The translations under genes were made by a program, and so were the position numbers. Of a stretch of DNA of 33,684 nt, positions 7,121-14,208 are shown in pieces (the first letter of the stretch is position 1; every line of letters begins with the position of its first letter). Below the pieces are notes generated by a model that saw nothing but the letters and a program-made list of their open reading frames with translations, did not search any database and had not been told where the DNA came from. This DNA is from JANYIP01 sp031394045 (GTDB lineage: Bacteria; Actinomycetota; Actinomycetes; Prado026), in assembly GCA_031394045.1 (NCBI GenBank), contig JANMWN010000050.1:1-33684 (forward strand), given 5' to 3'.

Positions 7121-9216
7121 ACGAGCCCGCGGCGGCGCTGGTGCAGCGAGATGAGGTGGTCCTGGATGTCGAGCAGCGGCTCGCCGTCGGGGCTCTTGTG
7201 GTGGCGTTCCCAGGTGCCGTCCGGAAGCAGGTGCCAGGAGGCCGTGCCCTCATCGAAGCCGAGCTCGAGCAGAGCGTTGAGCTCGTCGATGTGCGGCTGG
7301 GACTCCAGGCGTACCAACGCTTCTACCCGCCGGTCGAGGTTGCGGTGCATGAGGTCTGCGCTGCCGATCCACATCTCGGTCGACGGGCCGACACCGAACG
7401 CGTACAGCCGTGAGTGCTCGAGGAACCGGCCGAGGATCGATCGTACGGTGATGTTCTCCGACAGGCCGGGGACGCCCGGGCGCAGCCCGCAGATGCCGCG
7501 GATCCAGAGCCCGACGGCTACGCCCGCCATGGAGGCTCGGTGCAGCGCGTGGATGATCTCCTCGTCGACAAGCGAGTTGACCTTGAAGCGGATCGCGGCC
7601 GGCTCGCCCGCCTGGTGCCGCTCGATCTCGCGCTCGACGCGCTCGATCAGCCCGGTACGAACCGAGTTCGGCGCGACCAGGAAGCGGGCGTACTGGGTGT
7701 TCATCGAGTAGCCGGACAGCACGTTGAACAGGTTCGCGACGTCGGCGCCGACCTCTGAGCTCGCCGTGAGCAGCCCGAGGTCCTCGTACAGCCGCGCGGT
7801 CTTGGGGTGGTAGTTGCCCGTGCCGATGTGCGCGTAGCGCCGGATGCCTTCCTTCTCCTGGCGTACGACCAGGCTGAGCTTGCAGTGCGTCTTGAGGCCG
7901 ACCAGGCCGTAGACCACGTGGCAGCCAGCCTCTTCGAGCTTGCGGGCCCGCTTGATGTTGGCGCCCTCGTCGAAGCGGGCCTTGATCTCGACGAGCACCA
8001 GCACCTGCTTGCCGGCCTCGGCGGCGTCGATGAGTGCGTCGACGATGGGTGAGTCGATGCTCGTGCGGTAGAGCGTCTGCTTGATGGCCAGGACGTGCGG
8101 GTCGGCGGCGGCCTGCTCGAGGAACGCCTGCACGGAAGTCGAGAACGAGTCGTAGGGGTGGTGCAGCAGCACCTCGTGGTCGCGGATGGCCGCGAAGATG
8201 TCCGGCGCCGTGGCCGACTCGACCTCGGTCAGCTCGCGGCTGGTACGAGGCAGGAACGGTGCGTCCTTGAGCTCGGGCCGGTCGAGGTCGAGCAGCCCCA
8301 TCAGCCCGGTCAGGTCGAGCGGACCCGGCAGCGCGAACACCTCCCCGTCGGTGATGCCGAGCTCGCGGATCAGCAGGTCGAGCACGTGCGGGTCGACCGT
8401 CTCCTCGACCTCGAGGCGTACCGGCGGGCCGAAGCGGCGCCGCATCAGCTCGCGCTCCATGGCCTGCAGGAGGTTCTCGGCGTCGTCCTCCTCGACCTCG
8501 ACGTCCTCGTTGCGCGTGACCCGGAAGGTGTGGTGCTGCAGCACCTCCATGCCAGGGAACAGCTTGTCCAGGTGGGCGGCGATGATGTCCTCGAGCGGGA
8601 CGAACCGCTGGGCGCCGAGGGCGTGGAAGCGCTGCAGGATCGGCGGCACCTTCACCCTCGCGAAGTGCTCGCCGTCAGTGGTCGGGTTGCGCACGACGAC
8701 GGCCAGGTTGAGCGAGAGCCCGGAGATGTACGGGAACGGGTGCGCCGGGTCGACCGCCAGTGGCGTCAGCACGGGGAAGACGCTCTCGTCGAAGAGCTGG
8801 CCCGCCCGGGTCTGCTCGTCAGCCGTGAGCTCGGACCAGCGCAGGATCTCGATGCCCTCCTTGGCCAGGGACGGGAGGATGTCCTCTCCGAAGCAGGCTG
8901 CGTGCCGGGCCATCAGCTCACGCGTACGCTTCAGGATGGCCTCGTGGACCTCGCGCGGCAGCCCGCCGCTGGCCGCGCGTACCGCGATCCCGGTGGCGAT
9001 GCGCCGCTTCAGGCCGGCGACCCGCACCATGTAGAACTCGTCGAGGTTGCTGCCGAAGATCGCCAGGAACTTCGCCCGCTCGATCAGCGGGATGTCCGTG
9101 TCCTCGGCCAGCTCGAGCACCCGCAGGTTGAACGCGAGCCACGAGAGCTCCCGGTCCAGGAATCGCTCGGCGGGTCGGCCGGCTTCGGAGTCGTCGCTGG
9201 TCGGGTCGTCGCTCAT
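7117..9216 (-). CDS. ppk: Polyphosphate kinase 1
   Basis: PPK1 makes inorganic polyphosphate reversibly from ATP. The 699 residues cover all domains: N-terminal FLDRELSWLAFN (19-30), FGSNLDEFYMVRVAGLK, the middle domain, and the two C-terminal phospholipase-D-like domains. By alignment from memory with E. coli PPK, His444 (KTHCKLSLVVR) is the phosphorylated catalytic His. His463 (YAHIGTGNYH) lies 19 residues on, as in E. coli, and His601 (LEHSRLYAF) is the third conserved one. The motif IGSADLMHRNLDRRVE follows at 617-632. It is first in the ppk, CYTH-CHAD, mutT1 operon. A degenerate PHO-box-like sequence precedes the ATG, but regulation is uncertain. Confidence 0.97.
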   Translation of the reverse strand: MSDDPTSDDSEAGRPAERFLDRELSWLAFNLRVLELAEDTDIPLIERAKFLAIFGSNLDEFYMVRVAGLKRRIATGIAVRAASGGLPREVHEAILKRTRELMARHAACFGEDILPSLAKEGIEILRWSELTADEQTRAGQLFDESVFPVLTPLAVDPAHPFPYISGLSLNLAVVVRNPTTDGEHFARVKVPPILQRFHALGAQRFVPLEDIIAAHLDKLFPGMEVLQHHTFRVTRNEDVEVEEDDAENLLQAMERELMRRRFGPPVRLEVEETVDPHVLDLLIRELGITDGEVFALPGPLDLTGLMGLLDLDRPELKDAPFLPRTSRELTEVESATAPDIFAAIRDHEVLLHHPYDSFSTSVQAFLEQAAADPHVLAIKQTLYRTSIDSPIVDALIDAAEAGKQVLVLVEIKARFDEGANIKRARKLEEAGCHVVYGLVGLKTHCKLSLVVRQEKEGIRRYAHIGTGNYHPKTARLYEDLGLLTASSEVGADVANLFNVLSGYSMNTQYARFLVAPNSVRTGLIERVEREIERHQAGEPAAIRFKVNSLVDEEIIHALHRASMAGVAVGLWIRGICGLRPGVPGLSENITVRSILGRFLEHSRLYAFGVGPSTEMWIGSADLMHRNLDRRVEALVRLESQPHIDELNALLELGFDEGTASWHLLPDGTWERHHKSPDGEPLLDIQDHLISLHQRRRGLV

Positions 9217-9224
9217 GCCCCCAT

Positions 9225-9244
9225 GGTGACACCCGAACGTGAAC
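9225..9244 (-). promoter_or_regulatory. Degenerate PHO-box-like sequence before ppk (weak)
   Basis: The minus strand reads GTTCACGTTCGGGTGTCACC. The first unit matches GTTCACC at six of seven positions and the second only poorly. It lies 8 bases before the ppk ATG, unusually close for a promoter element. ppk is PhoP-controlled in Streptomyces, so it is noted, but it may be chance. Confidence 0.3.
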
Positions 9245-9252
9245 GACAGTGC

Positions 9253-10422
9253 TCAGGTCGCAAACGGGTCTGTGTCGTCCCGCGCCGGTCGCGCCGCCTG
9301 GACGGCGGTCATGACCAGTCGAAGCTCTTCGCCTGCCACGTAGAAGCGCCCACGCTTGGCGCCCCTTGGCACGAAGAGTCCAGCGTCGACGATCTGCTTG
9401 AGATCGCGTGTCGCCGTCGCCTCGGTGATGCCCTCGGCGCCGTCATCGAGCGCTGCCCGGTAGGTGGCATTGCGGATCCGCATCCCGTACGCGGCGTCGT
9501 AGAGGGCCATGATCGTCCGGTCGGGAAGGTGGTGCGCCTCGCTCAGCTGTTCCAGCCTGCCCCACAGCAGCTCGCTCTCGCGGACCCGACGAAGCATCGT
9601 GTTCGCCTGCCGCAGATGGGCTGTGAGCATGTACCTGAGCCAGGGGCGAGCGTCGTTATGGGGAAGAAAGCTGCCCTGACCGACAGCGGTGAGCACGTCG
9701 TAGTACGCCTGGGTGTTCCGGCCCAGATACTCCTCGATGCTCATGAAGACTGGTGCGATGACGCTGCGCCGGGCCAGGACGAGGCTCTGCAGACACCTTG
9801 CCATTCGGCCGTTGCCATCTCTGAACGGATGGATCATGACGAGGTTGAGATGTGCCATGGCCGCGCAGACAACGGGGGGCACCTCGGTCGCCTGGGTCAT
9901 GCCCTCGACCATCGCGCGCATGAGCTTCGGAACCGCTGACACCTCGGCTCCCTCGTAGAGGATCTCGCCAACGTGCTCACGCTGTACGTAGACGGGGCCG
10001 GCGCGCCACAGACCGGGCCGGTTCTTGAGGTCGTAGCTGGTCATCATGAAGTGGAGGCTCTTGATCAGCTGCTCGGTGTACGTGAAGTCGTCGTCGTTCG
10101 CCAGCTGCAGGACGTAGGTCATCGCATCCCGGTAGCCCTCGAGAGCGAGCCGGGTCTCGGCGTCGGTGTCCAGCGGTTCCTCGCCGGCGATCACCGCGGC
10201 GGCGTCATCCAGCTCCGCGTTGAACCCCTCGATGCTGTTGGACCCCTGCATGTTGCGGGCCAGGGACAGGCGTCGGAGCGAGCCGAGCCACCGACGTGGC
10301 TCGTGAAGCTGCCAGCGAAGCTTCTCCTTGAGAGCGTCGATCTCGGCGACGACTCGAAGTTCCTGCTCGTCAAGGACTGGCGTCTGGAACAGCATGTTGG
10401 ATACTTTGTTTGCAACCATCAT
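9253..10422 (-). CDS. Fic-family protein with N-terminal inhibitory motif and winged-helix C-terminus
   Basis: Fic proteins mostly transfer AMP to target proteins. In the 389 residues the catalytic loop is HPFRDGNGRMAR (198-209), a complete active motif with His198. An N-terminal S-x3-E-G motif at 61-66 (SNSIEG) matches the inhibitory helix of class II Fic proteins, so the enzyme is expected to hold itself inactive. The C-terminus (about 300-370) looks like a winged helix (GITEATATRDLKQIVDAGLF), so it may bind DNA. The start is ATG (a second ATG follows directly). There is no ribosome site; a -35/-10 pair places the transcript start at or next to the ATG. It lies inside an otherwise conserved nutrient block, which suggests insertion. 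Confidence 0.93.
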   Translation of the reverse strand: MMVANKVSNMLFQTPVLDEQELRVVAEIDALKEKLRWQLHEPRRWLGSLRRLSLARNMQGSNSIEGFNAELDDAAAVIAGEEPLDTDAETRLALEGYRDAMTYVLQLANDDDFTYTEQLIKSLHFMMTSYDLKNRPGLWRAGPVYVQREHVGEILYEGAEVSAVPKLMRAMVEGMTQATEVPPVVCAAMAHLNLVMIHPFRDGNGRMARCLQSLVLARRSVIAPVFMSIEEYLGRNTQAYYDVLTAVGQGSFLPHNDARPWLRYMLTAHLRQANTMLRRVRESELLWGRLEQLSEAHHLPDRTIMALYDAAYGMRIRNATYRAALDDGAEGITEATATRDLKQIVDAGLFVPRGAKRGRFYVAGEELRLVMTAVQAARPARDDTDPFAT

Positions 10423-10476
10423 GGTCGCTGATAGTAACCAACACCATGTGGGTATGCAACCAACACTGATGGCCGG
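10411..10476. repeat. Three 22-bp-spaced direct repeats over the Fic promoter (candidate operator)
   Basis: Plus-strand copies begin at 10411 (TGCAACCATCATGG), 10433 (AGTAACCAACACCATG) and 10455 (TGCAACCAACACTGATGG). The shared core is GYAACCAWCA. The spacing is exactly 22 bp both times, about two helix turns, so bound proteins would line up on one face. Copy 1 covers the start codon, copy 2 the -10 and copy 3 the -35. This is what an autorepressor site would look like; the Fic winged helix is the obvious candidate ligand. Confidence 0.7.
10431..10459 (-). promoter_or_regulatory. Leaderless promoter of the Fic gene
   Basis: On the minus strand -35 TTGCAT (10454-10459) and -10 TACTAT (10431-10436) are separated by 17 bases. 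The ATG is 8 bases past the -10, so transcription should begin at or one base from the start codon. Three direct repeats cover both hexamers and the start. Confidence 0.75.
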
Positions 10477-10491
10477 CCACCCATCGGTCTG

Positions 10492-11559
10492 CTAGCCGTG
10501 GTGGTACATCACGTCGCTGTCCCAGCGGATGAAGCCGAGGTCGGTGTAGAGCCGGATCGCCGGGGTGTTGTCGGCCTCGACGTACAGCATCGCCTCGGGC
10601 AGGCCCAGGGCGCGCAGGTGCCGCAGGCCCACCAGGGTCAGTGCTCGGCCGAGGCCGTTGCCCTGTTCACCGGGGTCGACGCCGATGACGTAGACCTCGC
10701 CCATCGGCTCGTGGCCGTGCGAGATGCCGTCTCCGTGCTCGTCTCCGTCTCCGTCTCCGTCTCCGTCTGGGTGCGGCGGGTGCACGTGGGGCGGGGTCCC
10801 CTGCCCGTGGTCGTGCCCGATCTCGCCGTGCACCTTGGTCCAGTGGAAGCCGACCAGGCGGCCGCCCTCGTCCGGTCGGACCGCCAGGAAGAAGCCCTCG
10901 GGATCGAACCACGGCTCGGCCATCCGCTGTGCGAGGTCGGCCGCGGTCCAGCCACCCTGCTCCGGGTGGTGGGCGAAGGCCTTGGCGTTGAGCTCCAGCC
11001 ATCCGACCTCGTCCCGCCCGGGCCGGAAGGTACGGATCTCGATGCCCGGCGCCAGCACGGGGGCAGCGAGGGGGGCGTACAACGAGCGCCGCAGCTGCCA
11101 CAGCGACCGGGCCCGGGTGAAGCCCATCGCCGCCGAGAGCGCCGCCGCGGCCGGGTGCTCCCCGTGCGACCACAGCCGGAGCCGACCGTCGGGGGTCTGG
11201 GCGAGTATGTGCCGGACCAGCAGCCGGCCGAGCCCGCGCCCGCGCACGGCGGGGTCGACGACCAGCTCGGCGCTGGAGCCCTCGACGACGTCGGTGATGT
11301 CGAGGTGGGCGTACCCGACCAGCCGGTCGGGCGGCAGGTAGAGCAGGACGTTGCGCACCCGTTCGTCGCCACCGTGCCGCAGGTGCAGCGAGACGTGCTC
11401 GGACAGCGGACGTACGCCGTCGGTCTCGGTCGCGCGCTCGATCAGGTGGGTGACGGCGTCGACCTCAGCCGGGTCGAGCCGCCCAAGGACCTCGACCCGG
11501 ACGTCGGCCTCGTTGAACATCGCTCCATCGCTGAACCTCGATGGGACTGGGGCCGTCAC
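10492..11559 (-). CDS. mshD: Mycothiol synthase MshD with an acidic/His-rich insertion
   Basis: MshD acetylates the Cys amino group of Cys-GlcN-Ins in the last step of mycothiol synthesis. The 355 residues contain two GNAT domains. The first has VVDPAVRGRGLGRLL (about 100-114). The second has VIGVDPGEQGNGLGRAL (about 292-306) and the closing ADNTPAIRLYTDLGF typical of MshD. Residues about 245-286 carry an unusual stretch of His, Asp, Gly and Pro with a (GD) run, encoded by a hexanucleotide repeat. The start is uncertain: GTG at 11559 is used here, and an ATG at 11520 (MFNEADV) is also possible. The glnR stop is 27 bp upstream, so glnR-mshD may be one transcript, as in mycobacteria. Confidence 0.93.
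   Translation of the reverse strand: MTAPVPSRFSDGAMFNEADVRVEVLGRLDPAEVDAVTHLIERATETDGVRPLSEHVSLHLRHGGDERVRNVLLYLPPDRLVGYAHLDITDVVEGSSAELVVDPAVRGRGLGRLLVRHILAQTPDGRLRLWSHGEHPAAAALSAAMGFTRARSLWQLRRSLYAPLAAPVLAPGIEIRTFRPGRDEVGWLELNAKAFAHHPEQGGWTAADLAQRMAEPWFDPEGFFLAVRPDEGGRLVGFHWTKVHGEIGHDHGQGTPPHVHPPHPDGDGDGDGDEHGDGISHGHEPMGEVYVIGVDPGEQGNGLGRALTLVGLRHLRALGLPEAMLYVEADNTPAIRLYTDLGFIRWDSDVMYHHG
10741..10768. repeat. Hexanucleotide tandem repeat (GTCTCC)4 inside mshD
   Basis: Four perfect GTCTCC units are followed by GTCT. The minus strand encodes alternating Gly-Asp. Unit length is two codons, so copy-number change would alter the loop length without breaking the frame. Confidence 0.9.
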
Positions 11560-11586
11560 CCTGCGAGGCTAGTCGAGGGGCTGGAC

Positions 11587-12309
11587 TCAGGGGACGGGTA
11601 CGTGAACCCGGTCGTCGGCGGGCACGTCGGTACGCGGCAGGACGAAGCGGTAGCCGACGTTGCGGACGGTGCCGATCAGCTGCTCGTGCTCGACCCCGAG
11701 CTTGGCGCGCAGCCGGCGGACGTGGACGTCGACGGTGCGCGTGCCTCCGTAGTAGTCGTAGCCCCAGACCTCCTGCAGCAGCTGGGCGCGGGTGAAGACC
11801 CGCCCCGGGTGCTGGGCCAGGAACTTCAGCAGCTCGAACTCCTTGAAGGTCAACTCGAGGACCCGGCCGCGTACCCTTGCGGTGTACGTGGCCTCGTCGA
11901 TGCTGATGTCGCCAGAGCGGATCTCGTCGGGTACGTCGTCGCCGGCCCCGCGGGCAGCGGCCAGGCGTCCGGTCGAGACGCGCAGCCTGGCCTCGAGCTC
12001 GGCCGGGCCGGCGGTGTCGAGCAGGACCTCGTCCACGCCCCAGTCGGCGCTGACGGCGACCATGCCGCCCTCGGTCACGACGAGGAGGACCGGCACGTCG
12101 ACGCCGGTCGTACGCATCAGGCGGCACAGGCTGCGGATCTGCGGCAGCTCGCGACGGCCGTCGACGAGGATCGCGTCGCACTGCGGGGCATCCAGCAGCG
12201 CGGCCGGCTCGGCCGGGGCCACGCGTACCTGGTGCATGAGCAGGCCGAGGGCAGGCAGCACCTCGGCCGAGGGCTGCAGGGCGTTGGTCAGCAGCAGCAG
12301 CTGGCTCAT
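11587..12309 (-). CDS. glnR: GlnR-type orphan response regulator (nitrogen control)
   Basis: The 240 residues form an OmpR/PhoB-type regulator matching GlnR. The N-terminus MSQLLLLTNALQPSAEVLPA, VRVAPAEP, VVTEGGM and VDEVLLDTAGPAELEARL follow actinobacterial GlnR closely from memory. Asp50 sits in ILVDGRRELP, but the receiver lacks the usual acidic pocket, as known for GlnR, which works without a paired kinase. The C-terminal winged helix (about 140-228) has LTFKEFELLKFLAQHPGRVF and TRTVDVHVRRLRAKLG. GlnR controls nitrogen assimilation genes. The start ATG has AAGGAGAG 6 bases upstream; the frame stays open 48 codons upstream but crosses the repeat leader. No histidine kinase is adjacent. It is divergent from the hydrolase gene. 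Confidence 0.93.
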   Translation of the reverse strand: MSQLLLLTNALQPSAEVLPALGLLMHQVRVAPAEPAALLDAPQCDAILVDGRRELPQIRSLCRLMRTTGVDVPVLLVVTEGGMVAVSADWGVDEVLLDTAGPAELEARLRVSTGRLAAARGAGDDVPDEIRSGDISIDEATYTARVRGRVLELTFKEFELLKFLAQHPGRVFTRAQLLQEVWGYDYYGGTRTVDVHVRRLRAKLGVEHEQLIGTVRNVGYRFVLPRTDVPADDRVHVPVP

Positions 12310-12320
12310 CGTCGGCTCTC

Positions 12321-12344
12321 CTTGGTACGAGTCTTGGTACGAGT
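12321..12344. repeat. 12-bp perfect tandem repeat in the glnR leader
   Basis: CTTGGTACGAGT occurs twice back to back. On the minus strand the proximal copy ends within the AAGGAG ribosome-binding site of glnR. It could be an operator or a recent slip duplication. Confidence 0.75.
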
Positions 12345-12365
12345 CCACCGGTCTGGGAACGACAA

Positions 12366-12409
12366 AGGACCCGAGAGGCATCATCGCCCGGGTCCTACCT
12401 GTAACGATA
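12366..12409 (-). promoter_or_regulatory. Candidate glnR promoter -10 and leader hairpin
   Basis: On the minus strand TATCGT (12404-12409) fits a TANNNT -10, giving a start near 12397. The transcript would open with AGGACCCG (12389-12396) pairing with CGGGTCCT (12366-12373), an 8-bp stem with a 15-base loop followed by TTTGTC. I find no good -35. The plus-strand hydrolase ATG is at 12416, so the two genes share this gap. Confidence 0.45.
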
Positions 12410-12415
12410 GCCCAC

Positions 12416-13189
12416 ATGCGACCAAGGGCCAGGCGCGAGCCCGGGGAGCGCACGCTGCTGGCCTCCGACGGGGTCGCGGTGTCCGCGGTGCACCGCCCGG
12501 CAGCGCTGTCGCAGGGGTCCGACGGGCTCGTCTACGTGCTGGCGCACGGCTTCTCCGGCTCCTGGAGCTCGCCGGCGCTCGGCCGGGTGATGGACGCGCT
12601 GCACGAGCAGGCCGGGGTCGTCGCCTTCGACTTCCGGGGGCACGGACGCTCGACCGGGCGTTCCACCCTCGGCGACCTGGAGATACTCGACCTGGAGGCC
12701 GCCGTCCGCTGGGCGCGGCTGCTCGGATACCGATCGGTGGCCACCTTCGGCTTCTCGATGGGTGCCTCGGTGGTCATCCGGCACGCGGCGCTGCTCCGCG
12801 GGGTCGACGCGGTCGTCGCGGTGAGTGGACCCGCGCGCTGGTACTACCGCGGGACCCCGACCATGCGCCGCCTGCACTACCTGATCGAGCGGCCCACCGG
12901 GCGGCTGATCGCCCGCGTCGCGATGGGCACCCGCATCCTGCCCCAGGGCTGGGACCCGGTACCCGCCGAGCCGCGCGCGCTCGCCGGGGACGTGGCGCCG
13001 ACCCCCCTGCTGGTGGTGCACGGTGACCAGGACCGCTTCTTCCCCCTCGAGCACGCCGAGCAGCTCGCCACCGCAGGGGGGACGACCGCGGAGCTCTGGG
13101 TCGAGTCCGGTTTCGGGCACGCCGAGGCGGCCATCTCCGACGACCTGACCCGCCGGATCGCCGCCTGGGTGCGGCGTGAGGTGAAGTGA
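12416..13189 (+). CDS. Alpha/beta-fold hydrolase
   Basis: 257 residues with a serine-hydrolase fold: oxyanion-side HGFSGSW (44-50), DFRGHGRSTG, nucleophile elbow GFSMGAS with Ser114, an acid at Asp204 or Asp206 (VHGDQDRF) and catalytic His235 (GFGHAEA). No signal peptide, so it is cytoplasmic. The substrate cannot be told from sequence. The start ATG has no ribosome site but follows TAACGAT at 12402-12408 by 7 bases, so it may be leaderless. It is divergent from glnR, and its stop TGA shares a base with the next ATG (TGATG), coupling it to the MoaD-like gene. Confidence 0.85.
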   Translation: MRPRARREPGERTLLASDGVAVSAVHRPAALSQGSDGLVYVLAHGFSGSWSSPALGRVMDALHEQAGVVAFDFRGHGRSTGRSTLGDLEILDLEAAVRWARLLGYRSVATFGFSMGASVVIRHAALLRGVDAVVAVSGPARWYYRGTPTMRRLHYLIERPTGRLIARVAMGTRILPQGWDPVPAEPRALAGDVAPTPLLVVHGDQDRFFPLEHAEQLATAGGTTAELWVESGFGHAEAAISDDLTRRIAAWVRREVK

Positions 13190-13467
13190 TGGCGGTGACA
13201 ATCCGGTACTGGGCGGCGGCCAAGGAGGCGGCCGGGGTGGGCGAGGAGGTGTACGACGCAGCCACGCTCGAGGAGCTCCTCGCCGCGGTTGTGGCCAGCA
13301 GGGCTCTGTCTGGCAGGGCCCACCCCGACGACGGTCGGCTGTCCCGGGTCCTCGCTCACTGCGCCTTCCTCGTCGACGGTGACCCGGTCGGGCTGCGTAC
13401 GCATGCCTCGGCCGTCCTTGCCCCCGGGTCTGTGGTCGAGGCCCTGCCCCCGTTCGCCGGCGGCTGA
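13189..13467 (+). CDS. MoaD/ThiS-family sulfur-carrier-like protein
   Basis: 92 residues with the beta-grasp ubiquitin-like pattern: MAVTIRYWAAAKEAAG at the start, a middle helix (LEELLAAVVA), and the ending LPPFAGG with the C-terminal Gly-Gly that is thiocarboxylated in MoaD and ThiS. It should carry sulfur, either for molybdopterin or another sulfur-transfer route. No moaE or thiG is in the window, so the partner is unknown. The nearby sulfurtransferase genes are a possible sulfur source. The ATG is coupled to the hydrolase stop (TGATG); a GTG one codon earlier is also in frame. Confidence 0.85.
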   Translation: MAVTIRYWAAAKEAAGVGEEVYDAATLEELLAAVVASRALSGRAHPDDGRLSRVLAHCAFLVDGDPVGLRTHASAVLAPGSVVEALPPFAGG

Positions 13468-13482
13468 CCCTGCGCCGCAGGG
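13468..13482 (+). terminator. Short GC hairpin after the MoaD-like gene
   Basis: CCCTGC and GCAGGG pair around a 3-base loop directly after the stop codon. There is no T-run, so termination is uncertain. Confidence 0.3.
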
Positions 13483-13533
13483 AATGAGCGAGGCCGACGT
13501 ACGGGTTGGCGCCTAGGTGAAGGGTGGGCGGGT

Positions 13534-13980
13534 ATGAAGCCGGGGCTGCTGGTCCTGGTCGTGGTGCTCCTGGCCGCGACCGGCTTCGGGCTGTGGCGCC
13601 GGTTCACCGACGGGCGGATCCGCGGCGTGGACTCCGGCCGCGACCCGGCCACCCTGGAGCACGACCCGACCCCGGTGCTGTCCGCCGCCGACCTCGGGGG
13701 TGTGCTCGGCGACCGCGCGACGCTGGTCCAGTTCTCGACCGCGTTCTGCCAGCCGTGCCGCGCGACCCGGCGCATCCTGGCCGAGGTCGCCGAGCAGGTC
13801 GGCGGCGTCGCCCATGTCGAGATCGACGCGGAGGACCACCTCGACCTGGTCCGGCGCCTCGACGTCATGCGTACGCCCACCGTCTTCGTCCTCGACTCCA
13901 CCGGGCGGGTGGTCCGGCGGGCCGTCGGCCAGCCGCGCAAGGCCGATGTCGTAGCCGCCCTGGGCGAGGCCATCCCGTGA
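13534..13980 (+). CDS. Membrane-anchored thioredoxin-fold protein (ThiX-like)
   Basis: 148 residues. The N-terminus is a membrane helix (GLLVLVVVLLAATGFGLW, 4-21) with no clear cleavage site, then a thioredoxin domain on the far side of the membrane. The redox centre is FCQPC with Cys72 and Cys75, and the cis-proline loop is MRTPTVF. It lies upstream of cysA2/sseC like the thioredoxin ThiX (Rv0816c) of M. tuberculosis, which supports a role in thiol or sulfur redox chemistry. A G-rich site (GGGTGGGCGGG) precedes the ATG. The gene ends 65 bp before the leader peptide of the sulfur operon. Confidence 0.88.
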   Translation: MKPGLLVLVVVLLAATGFGLWRRFTDGRIRGVDSGRDPATLEHDPTPVLSAADLGGVLGDRATLVQFSTAFCQPCRATRRILAEVAEQVGGVAHVEIDAEDHLDLVRRLDVMRTPTVFVLDSTGRVVRRAVGQPRKADVVAALGEAIP

Positions 13981-14009
13981 GACCGGCGTACCAAGATCTG
14001 GACAGCCCG

Positions 14010-14038
14010 GTGACGCCAGTCCGCCGATCCCCTACCCT
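14010..14038 (+). promoter_or_regulatory. Promoter of the Cys leader peptide and sulfur operon
   Basis: -35 GTGACG (14010-14015) and -10 TACCCT (14033-14038) are 17 bases apart. The leader-peptide ATG is 7 bases past the -10, so the transcript should begin at the ATG. Confidence 0.65.
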
Positions 14039-14045
14039 TGGGGCC

Positions 14046-14123
14046 ATGTCCCGTCAGGTGCTCACGAAGCGGCGCGCAGTAGACCTGTGCCGCATGACCA
14101 CCTGCCTCTGTCTGCCTGCCTGA
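14046..14123 (+). CDS. Cys-rich leader peptide (uORF) of the sulfur operon
   Basis: 25 codons: MSRQVLTKRRAVDLCR followed by MTTCLCLPA. Three Cys codons lie in the last third (positions 15, 20 and 22), the design of an attenuation peptide. Actinobacterial genomes carry many short peptides of the RRAVDLCR type upstream of sulfur genes, and cysteine-responsive attenuation by a Cys-rich uORF has been described upstream of cysA2/sseC genes in mycobacteria. There is no ribosome site; the ATG probably forms the 5' end of the mRNA. The stop lies 85 bp before the DUF4395 gene. Confidence 0.82.
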   Translation: MSRQVLTKRRAVDLCRMTTCLCLPA

Positions 14124-14199
14124 CCCCCGCAGCCCTGCTGGTCGTCCCGACCGCCGCTGCTCCGCCTCGCACCCTCCCCGTGCCGGCTTCCGTCAGGAG
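14119..14199 (+). promoter_or_regulatory. Possible attenuator pairing between uORF stop and DUF4395 ribosome site
   Basis: CCTGAC at 14119-14124 includes the uORF stop and is complementary to GTCAGG at 14192-14197, which overlaps the AGGAG ribosome site (14195-14199) of the next gene. A small hairpin (GGTCG/CGACC) lies between them. Ribosome position on the uORF could thus open or close the downstream site. This is a hand-made pairing and only 6 bp long. Confidence 0.4.
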
Positions 14200-14208
14200 T
14201 TCCCCCAG

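Noticed and set aside
5513..7711. Long plus-strand open frame opposite CYTH-CHAD and ppk
   Set aside because: It is antisense to two well-supported genes, is rich in Arg, Gly, Val and Gln as expected of a shadow frame in GC-rich DNA, and has no recognisable domain.
8095..9939. 614-codon plus-strand open frame opposite ppk and the Fic gene
   Set aside because: It is antisense to ppk catalytic motifs and the Fic motif and has no domain of its own.
10741..10768. Hexanucleotide repeat as a CRISPR or regulatory array
   Set aside because: Units are only 6 bp, have no spacers and lie in the coding frame of mshD.
10498..13026. 842-codon plus-strand open frame across mshD and glnR
   Set aside because: Both strands cannot be read here: mshD and glnR are clear on the minus strand and the hydrolase is in another plus frame. 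Composition is that of a shadow.
13484..13516. 10-codon open frame (MSEADVRVGA) before the thioredoxin gene
   Set aside because: No ribosome site or promoter, no special residues, too short to separate from chance.
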